The notes under the pieces were generated by a model. That model was not told where the DNA came from and did not search any database. It saw nothing but the letters and a program-made list of their open reading frames with translations. DNA of 21,741 nt, from contig JBBQVS010000071.1 in assembly GCA_038211295.1 (NCBI GenBank), positions 1 through 21,741 of the forward strand, given 5' to 3'. The position numbers and the translations under genes were made by a program. The DNA comes from JBBQVS01 sp038211295 (GTDB lineage: Bacteria; Chloroflexota; Ktedonobacteria; Ktedonobacterales; Ktedonobacteraceae). Each line of letters opens with the position of its first letter. Positions within the stretch are counted from its first letter, which is position 1. Of the stretch, positions 14,882-21,741 are shown piece after piece.

Positions 14882-17353
14882 CTAGTTTCGTACCACGATA
14901 TTCGCCAGGCGACCAGGAATGTAGACCACCTTCTGAACTGTTGAGTCACCAATGAACGGCGCGACCTTCGCGTTTGTCAGGGCGATCTTGCGTACCTCGT
15001 CCTCTGTGATGGTTGTGGGAACCTCAACGCGTTCGCGCACCTTGCCGTTGACCTGAATAACCAGTGTAAAGGTATCGTCGTGCGTCATCGCTTCATCGAA
15101 CGTAGGCCATTCTGTCGCGTGAACGCTTTGAGTATGCCCTGTGATTTCCCACAGTTCCTCCGTGATGTGTGGGGCCAACGGAGCCAGCAGCTGCATCATC
15201 GTCTCCGACGCCTTACGATACGAGGCGGTATGTGCTACCACCTCGTTTTGTTGCTTGACCAGTACATTGTTGAACTCCATCAGCGCAGCCAGTGCGGTAT
15301 TGAAGCGAAAGTGGCTCACGTCTTCCGTCACGCGCTTGATTGTTTTATGGCGCATCTGCTCGATAGCCTTACTTGCCGTGGTCTGCTCCGTTGAGATATT
15401 GCCCGCAACCCAGCTCTCGGAAACGACGTTCCAGAAACGGTTCAAGAAACGCCACACCCCTTCCAGGTTCTCGCCTTTGAACAGGCCACCCGCGTCGAAC
15501 GGGCCAATGAACATCATGTAACAGCGTACAGTATCGGCACTGTACTTTGTCACATAGCTATCGGGCGACTCGACATTACCGCGCGACTTCGACATCTTTT
15601 GTCCGTCTGCCCCCAGTATCATGCCCTGATGAAACAGGCGTGTAAATGGTTCGTCGAACGTCAGGTGTCCCATATCACGCAGTGCTTTGGTGAAGAAGCG
15701 CGAGTACAGCAGGTGCAGAATTGCATGTTCGATGCCACCCGTATACTGATCGACGGGCAGCCAGCGTTTCATCGCTTCGGGACTCCACGCCTGTTCGCCA
15801 TTTTGTGGGTCAGCGTAGCGTAAGTAGTACCACGATGAGTCCATGAAGGTGTCCATCGTATCGACTTCACGTGTGGCAGGGCCACCACAGGTGGGGCAGA
15901 TGGTGTGCAGAAAATCTTCTTCATAGCGCAGTGGTGACTCGCCTGTCGCCCTGAATTGTACATGCTCCGGCAGACGCACGGGCAGTTGCTCCTCTGGCAC
16001 CGGCACCGTCCCGTCCTTCGGGCAGTAAATGATTGGAATAGGCGCACCCCAGTAACGCTGGCGGCTAACCAGCCAGTCGCGCAGGCGGTACGTAACCATA
16101 TACTTGCCAATGCCTTGCTCTTCGATATGCTTCGTGACGCGTTGAATGGCCTCGCTATCTGGCGTTCCATCGAAGGGGCCAGAGTTGACCAGAACGCCCA
16201 TGTTCACATGTGCCTCTGTCCACGTCGCGGGGTCGCTCGGCTCCTCATTTTCCGCACGGATAACCTCGCGAATCTCAATCCCGAATTTGCGTGCGAACTC
16301 AAAGTCACGCTGATCGTGGGCAGGCACACCCATGATCGCTCCAACGCCATAGCCCATCAGCACATAATCAGCGATCCAGACCTGAATCTTCTCGCCATTC
16401 AAAGGATTGATGACGTAGCCGCCAGTAAAAACGCCCGTCTTCTCCTTCTCGGTACTCATGCGCTCGATCTCGGTCATGCGTTGTGCCTGCTCAACGTAAG
16501 CGGCAACCTCGGCTTGCTGGCCGGGCGCCGTAATTTTCGCGACCCAGGGATGCTCTGGTGCCAACACAAAGAAGGTTGCGCCAAAGATGGTATCGGGCCG
16601 TGTAGTGAAGACCGGAATTTCTTCTTGCTTGCCATCGATCTCAGTCATGAAGCGAATCTCCGCACCCTCGCTGCGCCCAATCCAGTTTTGCTGCATTGTG
16701 ATTGTTTTTTCGGGCCACTCGATACCTTTGAAGTGTCGCAGTTCCTCGGCGTAAGCAGAGATTTTCAGCAGCCACTGGTCAATCTCTTTGCGAATAACGA
16801 CGGTCCCGCAACGTTCACACGTTCCGTTTGGCAGCACCTGCTCGTTTGCCAGCGTGGTATTACAGTTGGGACACCAGTTGGCGGGTGCTTTGGTACGATA
16901 GGCCAAATTGTGCTTGTAGAATTGCAGGAACAGCCATTGCGTCCACTTGTAGTAATCGGGCAGGCAGCTCACAATCTCGCGCTGCCAATCCCAACGCGCC
17001 CCCATTGCTCGCAGTTGTTTTCGCATGTTCTCGATGTTGCTCAACGTCCAATCGCGAGCCTGAATGCCACGCTTGATTGCTGCGTTCTCCGCGGGTAGCC
17101 CAAAGGCATCGAAGCCCATTGGTTGCATCACGTTGTAGCCACGCATCGCCATAAAGCGACCATAGGCGTCTGCGGACGAGTAGTGATACCAGTGGCCCAT
17201 GTGCAGATCGCCGGAGGGGTAGGGCAGCATGACCAGATTATAAAACTTGGGTTTGGGTGAGTCATCGGGTGCATGATACACCTGTTCAGTATCCCACCGT
17301 GTCTGCCACTTGCTCTCGATCTCTTTTGGATTGTACTTTGTTCGTGTACTCAT
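14882..17353 (-). CDS. leuS: Leucyl-tRNA synthetase
   Basis: The enzyme charges tRNA-Leu with leucine. The 823-residue length is normal for bacterial LeuRS. I chose the ATG at 17351-17353 (MSTRTKYNPKEIESKW), preceded by GGGGA eight bases upstream. The class I signatures are HMGH (51-54) and KMSKS (586-590). Two CPxC/CxxC pairs (CPNCNTTL with CERCG, and CPTCGG) mark zinc-binding insertions. The CP1 editing domain includes the T-rich FTTRPDTIFGATF and the conserved GYGVGAIMGVPAHDQRD. The C terminus has VQVNGKVRERVEVP-like features (here IQVNGKVRERVEVP). It is preceded by a T-box antiterminator/terminator and a tRNA-Ala gene on the same strand. Confidence 0.97.
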   Translation of the reverse strand: MSTRTKYNPKEIESKWQTRWDTEQVYHAPDDSPKPKFYNLVMLPYPSGDLHMGHWYHYSSADAYGRFMAMRGYNVMQPMGFDAFGLPAENAAIKRGIQARDWTLSNIENMRKQLRAMGARWDWQREIVSCLPDYYKWTQWLFLQFYKHNLAYRTKAPANWCPNCNTTLANEQVLPNGTCERCGTVVIRKEIDQWLLKISAYAEELRHFKGIEWPEKTITMQQNWIGRSEGAEIRFMTEIDGKQEEIPVFTTRPDTIFGATFFVLAPEHPWVAKITAPGQQAEVAAYVEQAQRMTEIERMSTEKEKTGVFTGGYVINPLNGEKIQVWIADYVLMGYGVGAIMGVPAHDQRDFEFARKFGIEIREVIRAENEEPSDPATWTEAHVNMGVLVNSGPFDGTPDSEAIQRVTKHIEEQGIGKYMVTYRLRDWLVSRQRYWGAPIPIIYCPKDGTVPVPEEQLPVRLPEHVQFRATGESPLRYEEDFLHTICPTCGGPATREVDTMDTFMDSSWYYLRYADPQNGEQAWSPEAMKRWLPVDQYTGGIEHAILHLLYSRFFTKALRDMGHLTFDEPFTRLFHQGMILGADGQKMSKSRGNVESPDSYVTKYSADTVRCYMMFIGPFDAGGLFKGENLEGVWRFLNRFWNVVSESWVAGNISTEQTTASKAIEQMRHKTIKRVTEDVSHFRFNTALAALMEFNNVLVKQQNEVVAHTASYRKASETMMQLLAPLAPHITEELWEITGHTQSVHATEWPTFDEAMTHDDTFTLVIQVNGKVRERVEVPTTITEDEVRKIALTNAKVAPFIGDSTVQKVVYIPGRLANIVVRN

Positions 17354-17458
17354 AAAATTGTTCCCCGCATCTTCACTCCTGAAAAAACGCCTACACAACA
17401 ATCAGAAATACGTGTAGTACGTGTTTGTGTGCCGCAACCTCATCGACACATTGCCAAC

Positions 17459-17511
17459 AAAAAAGCCTTTCATCCGCGTAGGGACGAAAGACTCTTCCGT
17501 GGTTCCACCCT
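17459..17511 (-). promoter_or_regulatory. T-box antiterminator/terminator core in the leuS leader
   Basis: On the minus strand the T-box signature AGGGTGGAACCACGG starts at 17511. Antiterminator helix A1 is AGGG (17511-17508) with CCCT (17483-17480). The seven-base bulge is TGGAACC (17507-17501), and helix A2 is ACG (17500-17498) with CGT (17486-17484). The competing terminator is CTTTCGTCC (17490-17482) with GGATGAAAG (17475-17467), followed by GGC and six T residues (17464-17459). In T-box leaders uncharged tRNA pairs with the UGGN bulge to favour antitermination. Position before an aminoacyl-tRNA synthetase gene supports the call. Stem I is not visible between this core and the tRNA-Ala gene at 17544. 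Confidence 0.82.
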
Positions 17512-17543
17512 GATTCATACCATGCACATCAGGGAAGGTGAGG

Positions 17544-17616
17544 TGGACCTGAGGAGACTCGAACTCCTGACCTCATCCATGCCATGGATGCGCTCTACCA
17601 GCTGCGCTACAGGCCC
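17544..17616 (-). tRNA. tRNA-Ala (anticodon GGC)
   Basis: A complete 73-nt cloverleaf: acceptor GGGCCTG with CAGGTCC, including the alanine identity pair G3-U70 and A73. The D arm starts GCGCAGCTGGTAGAGCGC, the anticodon stem is CATCC/GGATG with loop ATGGCAT (anticodon GGC), and the T arm has GTTCGAGTC. The terminal CCA is not encoded (CCT follows A73). The gene ends 32 nt before the T-box core of leuS. Confidence 0.95.
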
Positions 17617-17948
17617 ATATGTGTCAAGAAAGGGTTGTCCTGTTGTGCTTGGTATGCTCTCATGTCCGCTGTAACGGGCGTCCCGACACGTGCTAATCAT
17701 GTCCAAAAATGATGTGTTCCATTTTCAAACAGCTTTCACACGTATTGCTCACAGGCGAGTTCAGTTTTGTCCTTCACATATATAGCCTTGCACCAGATGG
17801 CTACTCTCTGTGCTTGTGTAAGAACGAGACATACTACTCCTGCTCGTCGCGCTATGTTCGTGTCCATAACTTTATCATATCTCTTTGTGTTTCGCAAGAT
17901 GTTGCACTCACGCCACACATAAAAATTTACGTAAAGTACAGATACGGG
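17617..17948. other. 332-bp spacer between the two tRNA-Ala genes
   Basis: No ORF here is credible. CGGG-ACG-CCCG is a short hairpin at about 17672-17682. The promoter of tRNA-Ala(GGC) should lie here; weak candidates exist (TTACAG near 17670), but none matches consensus well. TTGACA just before the tRNA lacks a matching -10. I see no T-box Stem I signature. Confidence 0.35.
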
Positions 17949-18021
17949 TGGAGACAAGGAGGCTCGAACTCCTGACCTCGGCAGTGCGATTGCCGCGCTC
18001 TACCAACTGAGCTATATCCCC
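17949..18021 (-). tRNA. tRNA-Ala (anticodon CGC)
   Basis: A complete 73-nt cloverleaf: acceptor GGGGATA with TGTCTCC, including G3-U70 and A73. The anticodon stem is CGGCA/TGCCG with loop ATCGCAC (anticodon CGC). The D arm is AGCTCAGTTGGTAGAGC and the T arm holds GTTCGAGCC. CCA is not encoded. A clear promoter lies just upstream. Confidence 0.95.
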
Positions 18022-18034
18022 GTGAACAAGATGT

Positions 18035-18063
18035 ATGATAGCACACACTTTTGATTTTGTAAA
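18035..18063 (-). promoter_or_regulatory. Promoter of tRNA-Ala(CGC)
   Basis: On the minus strand TTTACA (18063-18058), a 17-base spacer and TATCAT (18040-18035) with an extended -10 TG. The start would fall about 6 nt before the tRNA 5' end. Confidence 0.72.
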
Positions 18064-18294
18064 GAGGGTATTTTTTGAAATGTGGACGAACCTTTTGGCT
18101 ACGTAAGGACAGGTGCTAATGTTTTGTGGTGAGTGGCGTGCCATCTATCTACTATATACAACAGTATAAGAATCAAATATGCAATGGTTATTTGTACTTG
18201 ACGGGCGAGAATGCCCTATTGATAGGAGGGAACTGCTCTCAAAAATGTAAGCGAACGTCACACTAGACGGCTTGACGCTCAATAAAAGAGAAAT

Positions 18295-18338
18295 GTAGGA
18301 AGACGCGTCAGATAGTTCACAGAGGCGTGTCTTCCTAC
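18295..18338 (-). terminator. Hairpin downstream of the PLD-like gene
   Basis: GTAGGAAGACGCGTC (18295-18309) pairs with GGCGTGTCTTCCTAC (18324-18338) with 13 of 15 positions matched. It begins 3 bp after the stop codon. On the minus strand ATTTCTCTTTT follows, a reasonable U tract. It belongs to the dispersed GTAGGRRAGAC hairpin family. Confidence 0.65.
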
Positions 18339-18341
18339 GTT

Positions 18342-19397
18342 TTATCTTATCTGGTTTGAAACGCTCCAATCATGCTGGAACGTCGTTTGTATCGTGTTTA
18401 GCATATACTTATCCGATAACACGATGCCAAGTTCGCGGTTGCCGTCAAGTGAGGAAGCCGAAATATTTTCGGAACCAACGAACGCCTGCATATTGTCAGC
18501 AGCAATCATTTTCGCGTGCATCACTAACTCCGCATCTTCCCGTACTACAACACCACCCGCTTTGAGTATCGCTATACCCTGTGCGTTAGAGTCGCTTTGA
18601 CCTGTACGTGGTGCGGGTAAGATGACTTGTACCTTAATGCCACGTCGTGCTGTATTGACGATTGCGCGTTCTATTCCGCTATCGTACATCTCCTCTTCCT
18701 CTAAAATCAGCGATTGTTTCGCGCTTGTGATTAGCGCGACCAGACTGCTACGCGCGTTGGTTGGACTGATGACGAGGTTCGGGTTAGTGATGTGGGGCAT
18801 TGTACGATTCCAGTCTGCGTTGAAGATTGCTGTTACATCCTGCACATCCGGTTGCAGTGTATCGACGACGCCATACTCGCGATTCGTGCCATTCAAGGCG
18901 GAATAGGTGAAATTGCACGACATAATAAAGGCCGTGTTGCCGTCGATGACCATGCCTTTTTCGTGTGTCAGAGTGAAGCTGGGGCTTGTGCTCTTGACGG
19001 TCACTCCCGCCATTTTGAGTTCTGCCAGCGTATCCTGCGAAGAACCACCGCCATATGGGTTTGGCTCCAACATCACGCGTACATCACGCTTGTGATGCGC
19101 TGCGTTCTCCAATGCCTGTAGAATGCCTGTGTCCGTCAAGAGGTACGTTTCTACCCAGACTGAGCGGTGCGCGTTGTTGATCGCATCAAGAAAAATACTC
19201 TCGCCCGCCTCCGGTTCTGTAAACAGCTTGATTGCTTGTTGCGTCTTTGGCAAGGGCGTTGTGCTAATGGTTGATGTAGAGGTCGTAGACGTTGCGGGGT
19301 TCGTGGCAGTGGAATTGCTGGTGCTACATGCCGTAAAGAAAAGGCAAAAGAGAACAAGCGTGAAATAGAGCAGTGTGCGCTGTGTTTCCCGAAACAT
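18342..19397 (-). CDS. Phospholipase D-like lipoprotein with two HKD motifs
   Basis: A 351-residue protein; the ATG at 19395-19397 has AGGAG five bases upstream. A hydrophobic signal (LLYFTLVLFCLFFTAC) ends in a lipobox with Cys24, followed by a Ser/Thr-rich linker to about residue 55. Two PLD modules follow, each with an intact HxKxxxxD motif: HEKGMVID (H145, K147, D152) and HAKMIAAD (H294, K296, D301). Each is followed by a conserved Asn/Ser region (SCNFT and GSENIS). The pattern resembles the cardiolipin synthase and Nuc-type PLD family. The surface location argues for an extracellular phosphodiesterase acting on lipid or nucleic acid; the substrate is unknown. It stands alone between its own hairpin and the ABC-F gene. 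Confidence 0.85.
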   Translation of the reverse strand: MFRETQRTLLYFTLVLFCLFFTACSTSNSTATNPATSTTSTSTISTTPLPKTQQAIKLFTEPEAGESIFLDAINNAHRSVWVETYLLTDTGILQALENAAHHKRDVRVMLEPNPYGGGSSQDTLAELKMAGVTVKSTSPSFTLTHEKGMVIDGNTAFIMSCNFTYSALNGTNREYGVVDTLQPDVQDVTAIFNADWNRTMPHITNPNLVISPTNARSSLVALITSAKQSLILEEEEMYDSGIERAIVNTARRGIKVQVILPAPRTGQSDSNAQGIAILKAGGVVVREDAELVMHAKMIAADNMQAFVGSENISASSLDGNRELGIVLSDKYMLNTIQTTFQHDWSVSNQIR

Positions 19398-19431
19398 AAT
19401 GGCTCCTGTCCTGTATTTGTGTTGTACTTCC

Positions 19432-19459
19432 ATACTATATAACGCGCAGTGCCTTACAA
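19432..19459 (-). promoter_or_regulatory. Possible promoter of the PLD-like gene
   Basis: On the minus strand TTGTAA (19459-19454), a 16-base spacer and TAGTAT (19437-19432), 35 bp before the start codon. Each hexamer has two mismatches. Confidence 0.35.
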
Positions 19460-19506
19460 GTCACGCATACAATACCGGTGTTGGCATCACAGAGGGAGAG
19501 CGCAGT

Positions 19507-19568
19507 CAGGGGGGCAGGCCGCGCCACTACTATACCACGTATACCGCCCTTTGCGCGGCTTGCCCCTG
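19507..19568 (-). terminator. Long imperfect hairpin downstream of the ABC-F gene
   Basis: CAGGGGGGCAGGCCGCGC (19507-19524) pairs with GCGCGGCTTGCCCCTG (19553-19568) through about 15 base pairs with one bulge. It starts 15 bp past the ABC-F stop. No U tract follows. Confidence 0.5.
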
Positions 19569-19582
19569 TAATGACAATACGA

Positions 19583-21190
19583 TTACGCGCGTTCAAGCAT
19601 TGCGTCGTACTTCTCATCGTAGGGCATAGTGCGGCCTTCGGGCATCATCAAGAGCGTATTGGGTTTGAAGTGACGCACAAATTCGATATCGTGAGTTACG
19701 GCGATGATTGTGCCGTTGTAGCTGCCGAGTGCCTCACCGATGATATTGCGCGACATCGCGTCGAGGTTAGTTGTTGGTTCGTCAAGCACCAGCAGGTTAG
19801 GCCCGTCAAGCACCATTTTCGCGAGTGCCAGGCGCGTCTTTTCGCCACCACTAAGCGTCCCGATTTTCTGATATACACGGTCTCCATTGAAAAGGAAGCG
19901 GCCCAGCACGCTACGCACACGTTTGCTATTCTCCGGCAACACATCCGTTGCCTCGTCGAGCACCATGTTATCGTAGTCGAGACCCTCGTTTTCCTGAGCA
20001 TAGTAACCGATACGGACGCGATCACCCATCGTCACCGTGCCGGAGTTAACTGGCGTATGACCAAGCATACTTCGGATCAGTGTGGTCTTGCCTGCGCCGT
20101 TAAGACCGACGATTACAAGGCGTTGTCCGCGCTCGACCTGAAAGCTGATATCTTCCAGAATGACTTTTGTGTCATAGCGTTTGTGCAGGTGATCGGTGCG
20201 TACCACGAGCTGACCGCTCGGCATCCGCACAGGAAAATCAATTTTAATCTTGCGACTTGTCTGGGGTATGTTCGGTTGGCTCGACTCAAGCACCGCAACG
20301 CGCTTGTCCATTGCGATACGCTGACTGACACGGGTTGCGCCGAAGCCGCGTAACTTTTCCGACGTTTTGCGGAGACGTGCGATTTCGCGATCCTGTTGCG
20401 ACTTTGTGCGCTCCATTAATGCCAGTGCGTCCCCTGTCGCGGTGATATAGTTCGAGTAGGTGCCTTTGTACTCTTCCAGCTTATGCGTGAACTCGTTCAG
20501 GCGCAACACCTTGTTGATGCTGCGGTCAAGCAAGTCCAGATCGTGCGAAATGATGAGCAACGCCCCAGTGTAAGTGTCGAGAAAGTCCATCAACCAACCT
20601 GTCGCGTCAACGTCCAGAAAGTTTGTTGGCTCGTCGAGTAGCAATAATTCGGGTGCCTGAAAAAGTAGGCGCACCAGCGCGAGCTTTGTTTTTTGCCCAC
20701 CGCTAAGCGTTGTGACGTGGCGATCAAGCGTGACGCCACCAATATTGAGGCCCGCGATAAGCTGTTCGATGCGTGCGTCGGCATCATAATAGCCGAGCAT
20801 GTCGAGAGCGTCTTGCGCCTCCGCGAAGCGTTCAAGTAGCGCGGACAGCTCGCCATTTTGCGTTTCCGCAATCTTGACTGAAAGCATTTCATAATCAGAT
20901 AATGCCTTGTCGAGACCGGTACTACTGAACACGAAGTCGCGGACGGTGCTGCCCTCCGAAATGGGTGTCTCGTGCGCGATGTCCTGCGAGAGATAGCCAT
21001 AGGTGCGTGGACGAGACACATTGCCACCATCGGACTCTTGCACGCCGGCCACGATTTTGAGGAGCGAGCTTTTTCCGGCCCCGTTGACGCCGATGAGACC
21101 AGCTTTTTCGCCGGGGGCGACAGTGAACGAAATGTTGTCGAGTATGAGACGCGGCCCATAGGAGAGCCGTATGCGATTGACCTGTAACAT
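19583..21190 (-). CDS. ABC-F family ATPase (duplicated ATP-binding domains)
   Basis: A 535-residue soluble protein with two ABC domains and no membrane segment, so not a transporter. The start is at 21190, with AAAAGGA ten bases upstream. Domain 1 has Walker A GVNGAGKSS (K40), signature LSGGQKTKLALVRLL and Walker B LLLLDEPTNFLD. Domain 2 has GLNGAGKTT (K368), LSGGEKTRLALAKM and LLVLDEPTTNLD. A charged linker (about residues 245-320) joins them. ABC-F proteins bind the ribosomal E site and act as translation factors or as antibiotic target-protection factors. Which class this belongs to cannot be told by eye. It runs with its own promoter. Confidence 0.9.
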   Translation of the reverse strand: MLQVNRIRLSYGPRLILDNISFTVAPGEKAGLIGVNGAGKSSLLKIVAGVQESDGGNVSRPRTYGYLSQDIAHETPISEGSTVRDFVFSSTGLDKALSDYEMLSVKIAETQNGELSALLERFAEAQDALDMLGYYDADARIEQLIAGLNIGGVTLDRHVTTLSGGQKTKLALVRLLFQAPELLLLDEPTNFLDVDATGWLMDFLDTYTGALLIISHDLDLLDRSINKVLRLNEFTHKLEEYKGTYSNYITATGDALALMERTKSQQDREIARLRKTSEKLRGFGATRVSQRIAMDKRVAVLESSQPNIPQTSRKIKIDFPVRMPSGQLVVRTDHLHKRYDTKVILEDISFQVERGQRLVIVGLNGAGKTTLIRSMLGHTPVNSGTVTMGDRVRIGYYAQENEGLDYDNMVLDEATDVLPENSKRVRSVLGRFLFNGDRVYQKIGTLSGGEKTRLALAKMVLDGPNLLVLDEPTTNLDAMSRNIIGEALGSYNGTIIAVTHDIEFVRHFKPNTLLMMPEGRTMPYDEKYDAMLERA

Positions 21191-21222
21191 GGAGAGAAAA
21201 TCCTTTTACGTGTGCTTTTCAA

Positions 21223-21251
21223 ATTATACTTCGCTGCCGAGCAGCAAAAAT
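21223..21251 (-). promoter_or_regulatory. ABC-F promoter with a palindrome in its spacer
   Basis: A perfect minus-strand TATAAT (21228-21223) lies 33 bp before the start codon. The -35 position (21251-21246) reads only ATTTTT or TTTTTG. Between them GCTGC-TCG-GCAGC (21233-21245) is a perfect inverted repeat, a possible repressor operator. Confidence 0.5.
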
Positions 21252-21315
21252 AAATGTGCGAAATTGTTGTTTTGCTAAGCATACTCTCGCGCATGGATGT
21301 GATGGAAAGCACACG

Positions 21316-21374
21316 GTGTCGCGCAACAAACTCATAATCTACTCTTGTACAAGAGTGTTTGAGTTGGGCGACAC
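21316..21374. repeat. Nested inverted repeat with a perfect 16-bp palindrome
   Basis: Outer arms 21316-21334 and 21360-21374 share GTGTCGC-CAAC-TCA with one mismatch and a small gap. The centre holds ACTCTTGTACAAGAGT (21341-21356), a perfect palindrome. Confidence 0.5.
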
Positions 21375-21666
21375 ACGCCATGATGAGGAGAGTCAAACAA
21401 AAGAGGACGGGGAACACAGAAGATGCTGAAACCGACACTGGATAGGTCATACTTGTTCATCAAGTACGTGCCTGCATCGTATGGTGCCACTTCCCGCCAC
21501 ACAAGCTCTAGCAAGGGTGCTCATGCGGCTACGTAGACTGCTAACGGTACTAACCGTTTCGTTTTTGTTTCGTCTCAGTTCTTAGAGAGTATAACATTCC
21601 ACTTGAATGGTATCATTCCCAGCAACACCTGTCAAGTGGGGTATTTTCAAAGAAGCGGAGAAAATC

Positions 21667-21736
21667 AGAGAGACCGCGAGAGTCTCCCCTACACGTTTTA
21701 TGTAAAATGTGGAGGGGAGACTCTCGCGGTCTCTCT
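21667..21736. repeat. Large near-perfect palindrome, about 34-bp arms
   Basis: Left arm 21667-21700 and right arm 21703-21736 are complementary over the outer 24 positions and almost fully beyond. The outer part is AGAGAGACCGCGAGAG, the inner part TCTCCCCTACAC. It matches the layout of 6056-6127. It could be a MITE-like repeat or the terminator of a gene beyond the right edge. Confidence 0.65.
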
Positions 21737-21741
21737 TTCGC

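Larger units (their letters stand above)
18022..18341. other. Spacer between tRNA-Ala(CGC) and the PLD-like gene
   Basis: A 320-bp stretch with the tRNA promoter (18035-18063) at one end and the terminator-like hairpin of the PLD-like gene (18295-18338) at the other. Nothing else with coding or structural support is seen. Confidence 0.5.
21191..21741. other. 551-bp region upstream of the ABC-F gene
   Basis: It contains the ABC-F promoter, a nested inverted repeat at 21316-21374, a weak hairpin plus T tract at 21543-21570 (AACGGT/ACCGTT then TCGTTTTTG), an 8-bp inverted repeat CCACTTGA/TCAAGTGG (21599-21606 with 21632-21639), and the large palindrome at 21667-21736. I see no credible gene. 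Confidence 0.5.

Noticed and set aside
15956..17098. 380-codon plus-strand ORF opposite leuS
   Set aside because: It is antisense to conserved LeuRS coding sequence with no recognisable product, so it is a codon-bias shadow.
17515..17706. Minus-strand ORF containing VAQLVERIHGMDEVRSSSL
   Set aside because: Translation through tRNA-Ala(GGC), the same artefact.
17908..18144. Minus-strand ORF containing DIAQLVERGNRTAEVRSSSL
   Set aside because: This is translation through tRNA-Ala(CGC); the 'IAQLVER' string is a well-known artefact of tRNA genes.
19583..21450. Long overlapping ORFs in other frames of the ABC-F gene (for example 19478-20353 plus and 20590-21450 minus)
   Set aside because: They lie inside a gene with complete ABC-F motifs, have no ribosome sites and resemble no protein.
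21543..21570. AACGGT/ACCGTT hairpin followed by a T-rich run
   Set aside because: A six-base-pair stem with an interrupted T run and no upstream gene on the plus strand is too weak to call a terminator.

Overview
The window is about 21.7 kb of bacterial chromosome with moderate GC and mostly single-gene transcription units. The gene set suggests a Gram-positive-like soil bacterium of the Chloroflexota, possibly Ktedonobacter-like: a stand-alone dnaA, a T-box leader, a Get3d/ArsA-type ATPase with an HSP20-like tail, Ser/Thr/Pro-rich lipoproteins, a zinc-ribbon/FHA protein and a phytoene-synthase-like enzyme. This placement is inference from gene content; no 16S rRNA gene is present.

Left end (1-800): the 5' part of an IS200/IS605-family tnpB gene runs off the left edge on the minus strand. 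A small ribbon-helix-helix-like ORF precedes it and overlaps its start. A bulged hairpin behind the pair may be the element's left end. Region 800-3600 holds a YflT-like membrane protein and dnaA, both minus strand. Region 3600-8500 is plus strand: a lipoprotein, a zinc-ribbon/FHA/coiled-coil protein, an FAD-dependent phytoene-desaturase-like oxidoreductase and a DUF554 membrane protein 3 bp behind it. Region 8500-12900 is minus strand: an anchored polysaccharide deacetylase, dihydrolipoyl dehydrogenase and a Get3/ArsA ATPase. A phytoene/squalene synthase follows at 13.2-14.1 kb on the plus strand and ends in a very strong bidirectional hairpin. A small hypothetical gene converges on that hairpin.

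The right third is all minus strand: leuS with its leader, two alanine tRNA genes (anticodons GGC and CGC), a lipoprotein with two phospholipase-D HKD motifs, and an ABC-F ATPase. The most notable point is the leuS leader. It has a textbook T-box antiterminator/terminator core, but a complete tRNA-Ala(GGC) gene lies about 32 nt upstream, where the specifier-containing Stem I would normally be.

Several intergenic regions carry hairpins sharing a GTAGGRRAGAC/GTCTYCCTAC-like core, near 1.47, 6.06, 10.03, 18.3 and 21.67 kb. They look like a dispersed repeat family, some members of which may act as transcription terminators. The window otherwise reads as ordinary housekeeping chromosome. I see no CRISPR array, prophage or defence island.
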